Both the position numbers and the translations under genes were made by a program. From assembly GCF_900182915.1 (NCBI RefSeq), contig NZ_FXUG01000015.1, positions 1-64,000 of the forward strand: a stretch of 64,000 nucleotides of DNA, in the 5' to 3' direction. Positions 25,080 through 36,300 of this stretch are shown here, one piece after another (the stretch's first letter is position 1; each line of letters starts with the position of its first letter). The notes beneath the pieces are model-generated. The model did no database searches. It had not been told where the DNA came from and worked only from the letters and a program-made list of their open reading frames with translations. This DNA is from Neorhodopirellula lusitana (GTDB taxonomy: Bacteria; Planctomycetota; Planctomycetia; Pirellulales; Pirellulaceae).

Positions 25080-27200
25080 CTAACGGGGAACGGTCACTTC
25101 GATACGAGTCCCGTGTTCGGGATTGCTAACGAGCATGAGCTCGCCACCAATTCGGCGGACGCGTTCCTGCATTCCCGTAAGCCCGAAATGACCTTGATGG
25201 GTCCCCGCCACTCGGTCGGCGTCAAAGCCACAGCCGTCATCCGTAACGCAAAGGGAAACCTGATCCGCGGTATAGTCCACATCGATTTGAATATGATTGG
25301 GGCTACTATGCTTCAGTGCGTTGGTCATGGCTTCCTTGGCGATCATCAAGAGATTGTCTGTTGTCAGAACATCGAGTTTTCGTTCTTCTCCTCTGCCCCC
25401 AACCTCGGCAGTGATCGGTGTTACTGAAAAGATAGCCAGACAGGTCTTCCTGAGTTCTTCTCGCAGCAGAGTCACCCCGGAATCGGTTAGCCGCAGGTTC
25501 CAGACACTACGCCGCAGGTCTTCACGCGACTGTGAAAGAATTTGTGTCGCTAAAGAGAGGTTGCGATCGGCAAGGTCTTTCGACCGAGCCGTTTCGATCG
25601 CCCGCAGCTGCAGTGCGACACCGGCCAGTGATTGTTCGAGGGTATCGTGCAGGTCAGCCGCGACGCGGGTTCGTTCCTGTTTGGTGGTGGCAGCCACTAG
25701 TTCAAGAGCGTCCTTTTCCCGGCGTGCTTCGGCTAACTCCGACCCGCGCTGAGCAATCCGCCGACGCATCCAAAAGATGACCAGGAGAGCGGCCAGCAAT
25801 AAGGCAACCGTGCCGGCGAGAAGGAGCAGCAGACGCGTCGCGTTCCACCATGACGCCGTGCTTAAAACGGTTACGTCTTGTGGTGAACGCAACCGAATCT
25901 CAAAAGATTCAGCACGGAGCATTCGGTTTACCTCGGGGCGATCCGAAGTTCGGATGGAGCAAATGCCGGTTACCTCGAGAGTGCTTCCTGGCCGAATCTT
26001 TCGCAGTTGTCGAGGTGGTTGGAACGAGGCGAGCGTCACAGGGACGAGAGATCCGTCGGCATCTAGAATCAGCTGGAAGGGTTTGCCCAATTGGTCCTCA
26101 ACGGCAATCAGGTTGCCGGAAAGTCGAACAAGTCCAGCTTGATGATCTCGCTGGTCGGAGTTTGGTGCCAATAGCTGTATCGACAGCACGGAGTCCGGTG
26201 TGACTGAACTGGGCTCGGGCGGTTTGTCGCTACCGATCGTCTGGATGATCGACGTTCTCAGGACCGGGAAGTTTTCTTCCATCTCCAGAAATCCAGCACA
26301 CTGAATCACATCGCCAATCTTGAAAATATCGTAGGTCTGGGGGATGACTCGAAGATTATGCTCCCCATCGGTGATGAAGATCTGATGACCCGGCTCGCAC
26401 GCGGTGACGGTGCCTGTGACGACTTTGCGATGTGTCGGGCTCCACACCGGACTAAATTCAAACAGTGAACCCAGCGTCACTTTGTTGCTTTCGAAAGGGT
26501 TCTTGTTGGCCTCCTTGGTGATTTTTAAACCATCTGAAACGCACGACATGATGTCTGAATCGAGGACGTTTCCGCGGTTGTTGAAGCGAGGCAGACAGAC
26601 ACCGGTGACAGTGATTTCAGCATCAATGACCGATTCCATCATTTCCGGTGACACTGCCGTGGAATTGAAAAAGAACTTGCCACCGAAAGTGGAGACGACC
26701 ACGCTGGTGCCCGCCATCTGTAGGAAATTCCCCTGCTGGGCACTGATGCCAACTCCATCGATCGTCACCCACTGGCAATCAAGGACTCCGGATTGCAATT
26801 CAGAGAAGCTTGACTTGCGAGGCACTGGAAGTTCGCCGGTGCCCGTCACCGTGACTTCCGAACACTGGATCAACGGTGCATTGTGACCGCGGTTGGATTG
26901 CCCTTTGATTTCCACGGTCATTCCAGCGGACAAATGAATCCGTGACTCGTCGTCGGTTCGCGGTCTCTCGCACCAGATTGCAGTTTCACCATCGTGGAAA
27001 ACAAAGCTCGAGGGCGTCGCGAGCAACACCGTACCCTTCATCTGCACCGGATAGCGACGATTCGCTTCCGCGTCAGACAGATTGCGGATCGAAGCGACGG
27101 TCGTTTGAGGAGACGACAACTCATCGACCGAAGTCTGGTCGTCATGCACTTCAGGGAGCGCGGAGAGCGCGATCAAGCAAATGAGAGATTTGATGAGCAC
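25080..27200 (-). CDS. membrane sensor histidine kinase (HisKA_3 type)
   Basis: A 706-residue sensor kinase. A signal-like N-terminus (MLIKSLICLIALSALPEV) leads into about 430 exported residues containing several beta-rich segments of the pattern GTV-(x)n-FITDGEHNLRV-(x)n-GDVIQCAGF, which look like repeated OB-fold-type modules. A membrane span follows (LLLLLAGTVALLLAALLVIFW, about residue 455), then the HisKA_3 box with the phospho-acceptor histidine in AADLHDTLEQSLAGV, and an HATPase domain (NALKHSS, DDGCGFD, GHFGLTGMQERV). The start codon is GTG at 27200. The response regulator lies directly downstream. The input signal is unknown. Confidence 0.9.
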   Translation of the reverse strand: MLIKSLICLIALSALPEVHDDQTSVDELSSPQTTVASIRNLSDAEANRRYPVQMKGTVLLATPSSFVFHDGETAIWCERPRTDDESRIHLSAGMTVEIKGQSNRGHNAPLIQCSEVTVTGTGELPVPRKSSFSELQSGVLDCQWVTIDGVGISAQQGNFLQMAGTSVVVSTFGGKFFFNSTAVSPEMMESVIDAEITVTGVCLPRFNNRGNVLDSDIMSCVSDGLKITKEANKNPFESNKVTLGSLFEFSPVWSPTHRKVVTGTVTACEPGHQIFITDGEHNLRVIPQTYDIFKIGDVIQCAGFLEMEENFPVLRTSIIQTIGSDKPPEPSSVTPDSVLSIQLLAPNSDQRDHQAGLVRLSGNLIAVEDQLGKPFQLILDADGSLVPVTLASFQPPRQLRKIRPGSTLEVTGICSIRTSDRPEVNRMLRAESFEIRLRSPQDVTVLSTASWWNATRLLLLLAGTVALLLAALLVIFWMRRRIAQRGSELAEARREKDALELVAATTKQERTRVAADLHDTLEQSLAGVALQLRAIETARSKDLADRNLSLATQILSQSREDLRRSVWNLRLTDSGVTLLREELRKTCLAIFSVTPITAEVGGRGEERKLDVLTTDNLLMIAKEAMTNALKHSSPNHIQIDVDYTADQVSLCVTDDGCGFDADRVAGTHQGHFGLTGMQERVRRIGGELMLVSNPEHGTRIEVTVPR

Positions 27201-27635
27201 CAGGTAGCCTGCGGGAGTTCTTCTTAGGAATGTCGAATCAATGGCTCTGTATCAAGCAAAGCAAATCAAGCAAAGCCAATCACGCATATTCGGGGGCGTA
27301 AATCCCCATGTCGCTTGAAGGCAACGGTGCACGAAAGCACTTGTGATGGTCTTTGGACGACGCTTGGTTGCCTCTCTTGATACTAACGTAGCGGAACTCG
27401 TCCGGAGGTTTGGCTGTTCTCGAAAACGCCGATGTGATGGCAACTTTCCCTACGTCATTGCCATCATGCACTGTTCTTATGGGCCTTGGCAACGATGAAA
27501 TGAAAGGCCGGTGGGTTTCCTTCGGAGGTTATGCAGCAGCCTGATTTGCACTAGAAATCGGGAACGACTTGACTACAACGAAATCGCGGGATCGACAATT
27601 CGTCGCCTGGTTTCTTCACCTCGGAACCCCCTCTT
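27201..27635. other. divergent promoter region between kinase and GH10 genes
   Basis: A 435-bp region that must hold the promoters of the histidine kinase (left) and xylanase (right). No gene or clear operator is visible; the GH10 ATG lacks an obvious ribosome binding site. Confidence 0.45.
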
Positions 27636-29501
27636 ATGACGAAACAAATCGTATCGAAGTTGCTGGTTGTTGGTCTGTTTTTCGCGATATTTAGCAACGC
27701 AATGGTCGTCATCGCTGATGAATCTCGCTTGCCTCTCGGTGCCCCTGCCGGTGGTGAGCGACTGATATTCACGAAGTCGATTTCGCCGGAAAACATCGGT
27801 TCGTATGTTGCTGGGAAATTGAAACACAGCATCGAATCGAGCGGAAAAGTCACGATTGAACAAGCAAATTTGAAGGATGTTGAATCAGTTGCGATCACGG
27901 TTTTCGACCAACCACGCAACACCTGGGATGCGAGTTTGTCGGCTAAATCCGACGTTGCAATTGCCAAAGGTGATTGCGTTTTGATCGGACTTTGGGTGCG
28001 TGGCGAGTCGCTTTCGAAGCAGGGCGAGGTGATTGAAGGTGATGGCAGCGTTGTCGAAGTGGTGTTTGAAAAACGCAGTTCGCCGCATACCAAAAGTGTT
28101 CAATATCTGGTCGAAACCACTCCGGGCAACCAGTGGAAACACGTGTGGGTCCGATGTCTTTCGAAAGAGGATTATGCGGCTGGCGAATGTGGTGTTGGGC
28201 TGCAAATTGGATACTCACCTCAGCGGATTGAGATTGCTGGGCTGGAGGTTTGGAAGTATCCCGCCGGCACCGATCTGGAGTCCCTGCCGATGTCGCCACG
28301 GTCGTACGCCGGCCGCGAACTGGACGCGCCTTGGCGAATCGAAGCCGATGCCCGCATCGAGAAACACCGTAAGTGCGACTTGAAGTTGTCGGTTGTGGAT
28401 GCGAGCGGGAATCCGCTTTCGGGCCAGCCTGTCTCGATTCGACAAACCAAGCATGCTTTTCGTTTTGGAACTGCCGCAAGTGTTGGCATGATCGGGCGCA
28501 CGGACAGCGACGCGACTAAGTACCGAGCGGTTCTGAAAGAGCTGTTCAACGTGGTCACCATCGAGAACGGTCTGAAATGGGAGTTTTGGGATAAGAAGAC
28601 GAGCAAGGAACATGACCAAGTGCTGTCGGCGATTGACTGGTGCAACGAACAGGACGTCGATGTCCGAGGACATGTGCTGGTGTGGCCGGCGCAGAAGAAC
28701 TCGCCGAAGTGGATTACGTCGCTCTACAACGATCCCGTCGCACTGAAGCAGGTTGTCAACACTCATATTCGCGAAATGGGCTACGCGACTCGCGGACGCG
28801 TTACCGAGTGGGATGTATTGAATGAGACCTTCGACAATCGCGAGTTCGAAGAACATCTTGGACCGGAGTGTTTTTCAGAGTTCTTTCAGGTCACCGAGGG
28901 AGTCCTTCCCGATACGGATCTTTACTACAACGACTACGCCGGTTTGGTCCGCGCGGGGGTGAACACCTACCACAAAGATCACTTCGAAATGACGATTCAA
29001 CGGTTAATCGATGAGGGAGCTCCCATCGACGGAATCGGCATTCAGGGACACTTCGGCGAGATCTTAACGCCACCGCATCGAATCGTTCGTGAACTCGATC
29101 GATGGGGCAAGTTCGGCAAGAAGATCATGATCACAGAGTTCGACATTGGGGTGTCTGATCAAAAGCTGATGGCCGACTTCACTCGCGATTTCTTGACGTC
29201 ATGCTTTTCGCATCCGGACGTTGACGGTGTTGTCACATGGGGCTTCTGGGCTGGCTCGCATTGGCGTCCCGATTCCGCGCTGTACGACAGGGAATGGAAT
29301 CTAACGCCATTCGGAGAAGCCTGGGTCGGGCTCACGAATCAAAAGTGGAAAACCAACCTGGACACCACGTTGGATGATTCGGGTTCGACAAGCCATCGTG
29401 TCTTTAAGGGTGATTATCAAATCACCGTTGGGGACCACACATGGGAAGTTGAAGCAAATGAAGACCATGATGTCACACTGACGCTGCCAATGGTCGATTG
29501 A
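27636..29501 (+). CDS. secreted GH10 endo-beta-1,4-xylanase
   Basis: A 621-residue exported enzyme. After a signal peptide (to about residue 28) comes a beta-rich domain at about 30-215 resembling a carbohydrate-binding module of the CBM4/9 type (weak call), then a linker and the GH10 barrel (about 255-550). Both catalytic glutamates are visible: the acid/base E397 in WDVLNE and the nucleophile E501 in ITEFDIG. Other family features are NGLKWEFW, GHVLVWPAQ, YNDYAG and GIGIQGHFG. It should cleave beta-1,4-xylan or a related polysaccharide. It lies divergent from a two-component system. Confidence 0.92.
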   Translation: MTKQIVSKLLVVGLFFAIFSNAMVVIADESRLPLGAPAGGERLIFTKSISPENIGSYVAGKLKHSIESSGKVTIEQANLKDVESVAITVFDQPRNTWDASLSAKSDVAIAKGDCVLIGLWVRGESLSKQGEVIEGDGSVVEVVFEKRSSPHTKSVQYLVETTPGNQWKHVWVRCLSKEDYAAGECGVGLQIGYSPQRIEIAGLEVWKYPAGTDLESLPMSPRSYAGRELDAPWRIEADARIEKHRKCDLKLSVVDASGNPLSGQPVSIRQTKHAFRFGTAASVGMIGRTDSDATKYRAVLKELFNVVTIENGLKWEFWDKKTSKEHDQVLSAIDWCNEQDVDVRGHVLVWPAQKNSPKWITSLYNDPVALKQVVNTHIREMGYATRGRVTEWDVLNETFDNREFEEHLGPECFSEFFQVTEGVLPDTDLYYNDYAGLVRAGVNTYHKDHFEMTIQRLIDEGAPIDGIGIQGHFGEILTPPHRIVRELDRWGKFGKKIMITEFDIGVSDQKLMADFTRDFLTSCFSHPDVDGVVTWGFWAGSHWRPDSALYDREWNLTPFGEAWVGLTNQKWKTNLDTTLDDSGSTSHRVFKGDYQITVGDHTWEVEANEDHDVTLTLPMVD

Positions 29502-29641
29502 ACGGCCTGCCAGCGAGACCTACTTGTCAGCGTGCTTCATCCGTTAGCCTGGTTCATAAGGCACGGATCATGCGGATTTGCATTGCCGGCGATTTGCTTG
29601 TCTGTGCTTGGAAAAGCATCTTGGCCAGGCTTGGCGTGCAC

Positions 29642-31132
29642 TCAGCCTTCCAGCATTTTTCGCATCTGCAGTGACACGTCAGGTTGCTCGTAGACGGTGT
29701 CGACCATCTTTTCGTACGTTTCGGCAAACCGCTTGTTGTCTGCCAAATCGCCGAATACGGCTTTCACTTTCAGGAACGATAATCGGTCGTCGCTGGTTTG
29801 CTGAGCGGCTTGGTGAAGTGTGTCCTTCAGTTCGTCGACGATTTCCAGTTCATCACCATGTTGGTTGATTCCCTTGTCGCTGTAGTAGCACCAAGTTGCC
29901 AAAACCAATGCAGCAAATTCGATGCTGCCACCCTTGTCGAGGTTTTCCTTGACGGTGGGAATTAGGAACACGGGCAGCTTGCTAGAACTTTCCAGGCAGA
30001 TGCGGGCCAAATTGTCTTTGATGTTAGGGTTCCCGAATCGCTCAATCAGGGTGTCCTTGTACGCATCGAGATCGATGCCTGTGACCTCATCTAAGGTTGG
30101 CGTCGCTTCGATGTCCATGAACTTGCGTAAGTAGGTCGAAAACAGTGTGTCTGAAACGCACTCATCGATGGTGCCGTGACCGTAGATGGAACCCAGAATT
30201 CCTAGAACGGAGTGGCCTGCGTTGAGCAAACGAAGTTTCATTTTTTCATAGGGAGTGACGTCGGGAACGAACTGCGCCCCGACCTTCTCCCAAGGCGGCC
30301 GGCCATCGGAAAAGTTGTCTTCGATCACCCATTGGCAAAACGGCTCACAGGTGACCGGCCATTCGTCGTGTAACCCGAATTCATCGGTGAGGTACTGGAT
30401 GTCCGCCGGCGTGGTGACTGGTGTGATTCGGTCAACCATGGCGTTGGGGAAACTCACCTCGCTTTCAATCCACTTCGCAAGCTCGGGATCTTGTTGACGA
30501 GCGAAGCCAAGCACCATTTTTTGGGTCAGGTTTCCATTGTGCTGGATATTGTCGCACGACTGGACAGTGAAAGCTGGGAGACCTTGGTCACGTCGTTTAC
30601 GGAGCGCGGCGGTCAGGAATCCAAAGACCAGTTTGGGCTGTAATGGATTCTCGATGTCATGTTGTGCGTCTGGGTTGGACAGGTCGAATTCACCAGTGTC
30701 GGAGTCCACATTGTAGCCTCCTTCAGTGATGGTCAACGAAACGATCTTCGTGTCCGGACTTGCCATTCGGTCGATGACAGCCTCCGGATCATCACACCCC
30801 ATCATGAAGTCCATTAAGGATCCAATGACCCGGTTTTCAATCTTCCCGTCCGGATGTTTGATGATCAGCGTGTAGAGGAAGTCCTGGTTCTTTAAAATCG
30901 TCGCGATCTTGCCATCGGCATCCCGCAAACCGACGCCGCAGATACCCCAGTTCGAATCGCCGCCGCTCTCAAGCAGTGCATCTGTGTAGAACGCTTCGTG
31001 TGATCGATGAAACCCGCCAACGCCCACGTGCACGATTCCTGCGGTCAGGTTGGTGCGGTCGTAAGTGGGACGCACGATGTCGCTAGGCAGTCGTGATAGG
31101 TTTTCCTGACTGAGTTGGATCGACGTGCTCAT
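29642..31132 (-). CDS. mannitol dehydrogenase-family oxidoreductase
   Basis: A 496-residue long-chain polyol dehydrogenase of the mannitol 2-dehydrogenase/fructuronate reductase/tagaturonate reductase family. The nucleotide site is AGIVHVGVGGFHRSHEAFY (about residues 32-50), and the catalytic-lysine region reads TPYEKMKLRLLNAGHSVLG, including the K-x4-N-x2-H pattern. Length matches mannitol 2-dehydrogenase (about 490). Which sugar or polyol is used cannot be decided from sequence. It starts 47 bp after the permease gene on the same strand, so the two probably form an operon. Confidence 0.9.
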   Translation of the reverse strand: MSTSIQLSQENLSRLPSDIVRPTYDRTNLTAGIVHVGVGGFHRSHEAFYTDALLESGGDSNWGICGVGLRDADGKIATILKNQDFLYTLIIKHPDGKIENRVIGSLMDFMMGCDDPEAVIDRMASPDTKIVSLTITEGGYNVDSDTGEFDLSNPDAQHDIENPLQPKLVFGFLTAALRKRRDQGLPAFTVQSCDNIQHNGNLTQKMVLGFARQQDPELAKWIESEVSFPNAMVDRITPVTTPADIQYLTDEFGLHDEWPVTCEPFCQWVIEDNFSDGRPPWEKVGAQFVPDVTPYEKMKLRLLNAGHSVLGILGSIYGHGTIDECVSDTLFSTYLRKFMDIEATPTLDEVTGIDLDAYKDTLIERFGNPNIKDNLARICLESSSKLPVFLIPTVKENLDKGGSIEFAALVLATWCYYSDKGINQHGDELEIVDELKDTLHQAAQQTSDDRLSFLKVKAVFGDLADNKRFAETYEKMVDTVYEQPDVSLQMRKMLEG

Positions 31133-31179
31133 GAGGTTCTCGTGGGGGTTAGATGTCGGTTATTCGTTTTCGTTACTGC

Positions 31180-32907
31180 TCAGTCTGCACAATGCAAATT
31201 CAGTGCCTTCTTACGGCGAAGCACCCAGTAAGCGGTTGCGAAATAGGAAATCGTGAAAACGAATCCCCAAGTGTAGAAGATCGCTGCGTTGGTGTCGTAG
31301 GTGCCCAAGTCGGGGCTACGGAACATGACGTTCAGTGCCAAGACGAGGGTGAGGGTTAGGCTGGACCACGCCAAAACTTGTAGTGTTTTGGTGAAGTTCG
31401 AGATGTCTTGCACGTGTTCGCCCTCCGACAGTGCTTGCTTGGCTTGATACTCCTTGACCGCCACATTCAGTTCTCGCTCTTTTTCCTCCTCAACGGGATA
31501 CTTCTCCGCAGCGCCATAGCCCTTGGCCAAAACTGTGTAGCACACGATCGTGAACAGCCACGTGGGCAGGAACAGATAGAAGAATGACATCACGTTCATG
31601 GCATTGAGTCCGAAGCCAAAGATCAGCCCAGCGATCCAAGACGCGACTGCCGGCGTGCTGTGGTTCATTTTTCGGTAGGTCAGCCAATAGCGGGTGAATC
31701 CGATGCGTGGGAAGACGACATGTTCGGCAAACACAATGCCGCCAACGGGGACAACAATCAGTCCTGCGTAGGTCAATAGAGGCAACATCTGGCTGAACAC
31801 AAACGGAAAACAGGCGATGACAACAGTGATGCAACCGACCGTAAGTGTCACTTTTTGACGAGAATGGTTGTGGAAAATCGCTTGAGCCGCCAAGCCGGCG
31901 CGGTAGAGGTTCGCGTTGGCTGTCGTCCATCCGGCAACGATTACGATCACATACCCGGACAATCCTAAGGCTTGGTAAGCGACGTCACCTGGATCGAGTT
32001 CAGCGATGTTGGATTTCAGCAGTACCGCTGTTCCAGCGCCCATGATGCCAGCGGCGATCCAGGCGACATAGTGCCCAAACAGCATCCCGGCGCTACTGCA
32101 AAGCCCGTAAATGGACTTCTTGGCGTAACGCAGCAAGGCCATGTCGATGAGACCAAAGTGGGTAATCGTATTGGCCGCCCATGCGAATCCAATCACCTCC
32201 AGTAGCCCGATTCCAGGTTCACCGTTGCTGTTGATGCCGGTCCAGATCGACTGGTCGCCAATCGTGATGAAGTCAGCGAAGCCGAGCAGCTGCGTTCGCC
32301 CCAAGACCGATTCCGCCAGGGCAGGGAATAGTACGAGAGCACCACTGGTAAACATCACGACCAACCAAGGCCCGCAGATGCTGGAGAACTCCGCCACGGC
32401 ATTGAATCCGTACATGGCGACGAAAACCACGATCGCACCAACGGCTAAAACGACAGCGACGAACGGAACACTGTTGGGGTACCAATCCAATTGCGCTGGT
32501 ATGTTGAACAGCAACCGGACCGCTGTGCTGGAAACGGTGATCATCGCGGCGGAGATGACTGTGAAGATCAAGACGTTTGCCCAGTTATAGAGCTTCGTCA
32601 TCGAGTCGCCGGCGATCTTGTGCAGATACGTGTAGAGACTCAAGCGGGTTTGGACCGCAATCGGTGCCGTGATCAACGTCCAGCTAAGGATAGCTAGGAA
32701 GTTTCCGATCAACAGCCCGATCAGGATGTCCATCGTCGTTGCCCCCATGGCAACAAACGTCGCACCGATCACGAACTCGGTGGCGGCAACATGCTCGCCA
32801 GCATAGAGGCCGAGAAAGTGAGTCCAGCCGTGCAGCTTATTGTCGGGAATCGGAAGCTGTTCCGCCTTCATATTGGCGATCGCCGACACACTGGATTCGG
32901 TGCTCAT
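31180..32907 (-). CDS. NCS1-like permease (purine/cytosine permease type)
   Basis: A protein of about 575 residues with roughly 12 hydrophobic spans. The N-terminal segment LHGWTHFLGLYAGEHVAATEFVIGA and the span LIGLLIGNFLAILSW resemble nucleobase-cation-symport-1 transporters, which move purines, pyrimidines, hydantoins or related compounds with sodium or protons. The assignment to NCS1 is moderate; the substrate is unknown. Its partner is a polyol dehydrogenase rather than a nucleobase enzyme, which hints at another substrate. A charged cytoplasmic loop (YPVEEEKERELNVAVKEYQ) precedes the last spans. The ATG at 32907 is preferred to a GTG at 32916. Confidence 0.75.
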   Translation of the reverse strand: MSTESSVSAIANMKAEQLPIPDNKLHGWTHFLGLYAGEHVAATEFVIGATFVAMGATTMDILIGLLIGNFLAILSWTLITAPIAVQTRLSLYTYLHKIAGDSMTKLYNWANVLIFTVISAAMITVSSTAVRLLFNIPAQLDWYPNSVPFVAVVLAVGAIVVFVAMYGFNAVAEFSSICGPWLVVMFTSGALVLFPALAESVLGRTQLLGFADFITIGDQSIWTGINSNGEPGIGLLEVIGFAWAANTITHFGLIDMALLRYAKKSIYGLCSSAGMLFGHYVAWIAAGIMGAGTAVLLKSNIAELDPGDVAYQALGLSGYVIVIVAGWTTANANLYRAGLAAQAIFHNHSRQKVTLTVGCITVVIACFPFVFSQMLPLLTYAGLIVVPVGGIVFAEHVVFPRIGFTRYWLTYRKMNHSTPAVASWIAGLIFGFGLNAMNVMSFFYLFLPTWLFTIVCYTVLAKGYGAAEKYPVEEEKERELNVAVKEYQAKQALSEGEHVQDISNFTKTLQVLAWSSLTLTLVLALNVMFRSPDLGTYDTNAAIFYTWGFVFTISYFATAYWVLRRKKALNLHCAD

Positions 32908-33373
32908 GGGGGGCACTTGTGGTTATTCGAAATTGAAAAGATAAGTGGTGAACGATGACCGCACGTTTAGCGAGAACGTCTGGATCGCGAGGCAGCAAGT
33001 CCCGCGAATCGCTTGCCGCCAAGCTGAACACGAACGAGTCGACTCATCGGTAAGAATGCAGACCTGCAAGGAAGCCGATCTGAAACGCTACGGTGATCCA
33101 GTAGGCTCTTTGAATCGGGGACGATTCATCCACGCAAATGCCTGGTGTTTCCTTCCACGATTCGAGTGCCGACCTCTCGCCATTCTAACACAGGGGGCGA
33201 GGGTCGGTGTTCGCTTGGAGCCGCCTTTTTTATCCGGTGCCACTGCCAAGACGCGGTTGGCGCCGAATGTACCGACTGAGTCACGTTGGCGGACGAGTCA
33301 ACGTCCGCAGGAGGAAGGCGCTTTTTATCGCATCCGTTCCCGACGGATATGTATGGTCGGGAATTGACGCCGC
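32908..33373. other. intergenic region upstream of the permease gene
   Basis: A 466-bp gap between two minus-strand genes. No gene is visible. A short inverted repeat, GCGGACG (33289-33295) with CGTCCGC (33302-33308), lies about 70 bp from the CotH stop codon and could be a weak hairpin; it has no T-run. Confidence 0.4.
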
Positions 33374-36300
33374 TTAACCAGTGACCCAATCGAGATTGAG
33401 AGCGTCGTTGGAGAGCAACAATAGCTCGTTGTCGGATTCAACGTCTTCACGCGAATCGCCAAATTCTTCAAGAACAGCTTCGTCAAACAGGCTGGATGTT
33501 GGGAAGGAATCGCTTTCAGCTGAAATGCTTATCAAGGTATCCAGCTCGCCATCGCTTAGAGTCGCGTTCGGTTCCGACGTCACGGTGTCAGCGAGGGTGG
33601 TCGTTGATTGGGAAGCGACGGGTGCGGTAGTTGCCAAACGCAATGTTGTCTCGGCAACGCTTTCGGCCTCGGCACTCTCCATCGAATTGACTCGGTTGAT
33701 GACGATCAAAGCGTCCAGTGCCGTGACGTTGCCATCGCGGCTGACATCCAGCATGTTGCTGCTGGTTTGTTCGCCTTCCGAGCTTGGCAAGTCGTTGATT
33801 TGATTGATGACGACAAGAGCGTCAACGACGGTGGTCAAGCTGTCTCCGTTGGTGTCGGTCGGCTGCAGGAAGTTTGACGTGACGGTTGGCGTGAACGCGT
33901 CCGATCCCGCCGTTGAGCTAACCGAGTAAATTCGCTGGCTTAATTGAGCATCGAATAGGATGGCATACATGCCGCCAGCAGTGACTTCCGCGCTGGCGAT
34001 CCCGCTGGTGAATGCACTGATTAGCTGGACGTCGCCATCCAAAATTCGAATCGTTTCCGTCGCGGAAGCCGAGCCAACCGGGGTGACCGTGATGGTGCCG
34101 GTCGCGTGCGCGACAAACAGGATCGCGGTCGCCACACTATCGCCTGGGATCACATGGGGACGCACGACTGTGTCGGGCGTGTAGATGCGAGCATTCACCT
34201 CCGTCGAGGTGTCTGTGTCGAAGGTGGTGACCGTGACGCTTGAATCGGCAAGGGAATCGTACGACGTATCCGAACTGGATGGATCAAGACTGATCGTGGT
34301 CGATTGGACGCCGTCGACCAACCCCTCCGCCACTCCGGTCACGGTGATCAACTGAGCGACATCCCAGTTCGCTATCGTGAATGTTAACTCGCTCGCGCTA
34401 ACTGAAATTTCACTGGTGTCGTTGCTTGAGATTGCGATGGTCACGTCGGCGGTCGGCTGGCTGGCCAGGGACACACTGATGGTATCGCTGGTTCCGCTTT
34501 CGCTAACGGAGGTAGAACCGCTGGATTCAACGACCACCAACCCTGCAGTCGCTGGGACAGCCGAAACGGTCACTTCCGCAGTGTCGATGCTGGTGGATCC
34601 GTCGTCGTCGGTTACTTGAACGCTGACCGTGAAAGTGCCGACGCTGGTTGCAGCGAACGACGTGGACGCACCAGTGGCATCATCGTAGAGTCCGTCGTCA
34701 TCGAGGTCCCAGGCGTAGCTTACGATTGAACCGTCACTGTCCGTTGAGCCAGCCGCGGAAACAGTGAGGGTATCACCGACCTGGGCGGTGTAGGGGCCGC
34801 CGGCATCAGCGACTGGGGCGACGTTTGTGTCGACCTCATTGACGTTGACTGCACCTGGAGTCGCGTCGGATAGGAATACAAAAGTATCGCTTGTTTCAGG
34901 GAAACGTCCGTAAGAGACATCGGTGGTTTGCTCGCCGTATTCGACTGAGTCAATCACGGTGGCGCCATCGGTGTTGTACAGACCGATCGCTTCGCCACTG
35001 GATGACAGTTTGAACGCGGCATGGCTATCGCCTTGATCGGTGTCGCCGTCCGCCCAAATCAGCAAGTAGCCGCCTGCCGCGATCGACATGCCGTCGGCAA
35101 AGCTCCACTGGGTCGGGTCGGTGAAGTCATCCGTCAGGTACATCCCGCTAAGATCAACTGCTTCGGTGCCTGGGTTATAGATTTCGATCCAGTCCTCGAA
35201 TGCGCCCGCTTCGTCAGGATCCTCGATCGTCGTGTCATTGTCCGCCATGAACTCCGTTATCAGCAAGTTCACGGGCGTGACCGCAACGGTTGAAACTGTC
35301 ACGGTTGAAAAGTTGGTGCTGGTGGCTCCCTCGTCGTCGGTGACTTGCACTCCGACGGTGAAGGTTCCTGCGGTGGTTGATGTGAACGAAGTGGTCACGT
35401 CGGTGGCGTCGTCGTAGTCGCCGTCGTTGTCCAGGTCCCAAGCGTAAGTCGCAATCGTGCCGTCGGTGTCCGTTGATCCGTCAGCCATCAGGGTGATCGC
35501 TTCATCGACCAGTCCGCTGTAAGGTCCGCCCGCGTCGGCGACCGGTGCGACATTGGTCGTGGTGTCGTTGACGTTGGTAGCACTGGGTGTGGGAGTGGTC
35601 ATGGAAACGAACGATTCGCTGCCGTCGGGGAAACGCCCGTACGAGACATCGGTGACCTGTTCTCCGAAGGTGACCGAGTCAATCAGCGTGATGCCGTCGG
35701 TATGATAAAGGCCAATTTCTTCGCCACCGGAAGACAACTTGAAGGTTGCGTGGTCGTCACCTTGATCCGTGTCACCATCCGCCCACACGATCAGGTAACC
35801 GCCCGCGGCAATCGTGGTGCCGGAAGCGAACTGCCACTGAGTCGGGTCGGTCAGGTCATCTGTCAGTGACATGCCGCTCAGGTCGATCGCCTCGGTGCCT
35901 GGGTTATAGATCTCAACCCAATCCTCGAACGCACCCGCTTCGTCTGGATCCTCGATCGTCGCATCGTTGTCCGCCATGAACTCGTTGATGTACAACTCGA
36001 CGGGGGTGACCGTTGCGGTCAAAACCGACACAGTCGTGGATTCGGTGCTGGTGGCTCCCTCGTCGTCGGTGACTTGCACTCCGACGGTGAAGGTTCCTGC
36101 GGTGGTTGATGTGAACGAAGTGGTCACGCCGCTGGCGTCGTCGTAGTCGCCGTCGTTGTCCAGGTCCCAGGCGTAAGTCACGATCGTGCCGTCGGTGTCC
36201 GTTGATCCGTCAGCCGTCAGGGTAATCGCTTCATCGACCAGTCCGCTGTAAGGTCCGCCCGCGTCGGCGACCGGTGCGACATTGGTCGTGGTGTCATTGA

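Noticed and set aside
33289-33308. GCGGACG/CGTCCGC hairpin considered as terminator of the CotH gene
   Set aside because: It lies upstream of the 3' end logic for that strand only weakly: there is no T-run on either side and it is on the stop-codon flank of a gene transcribed away from it.
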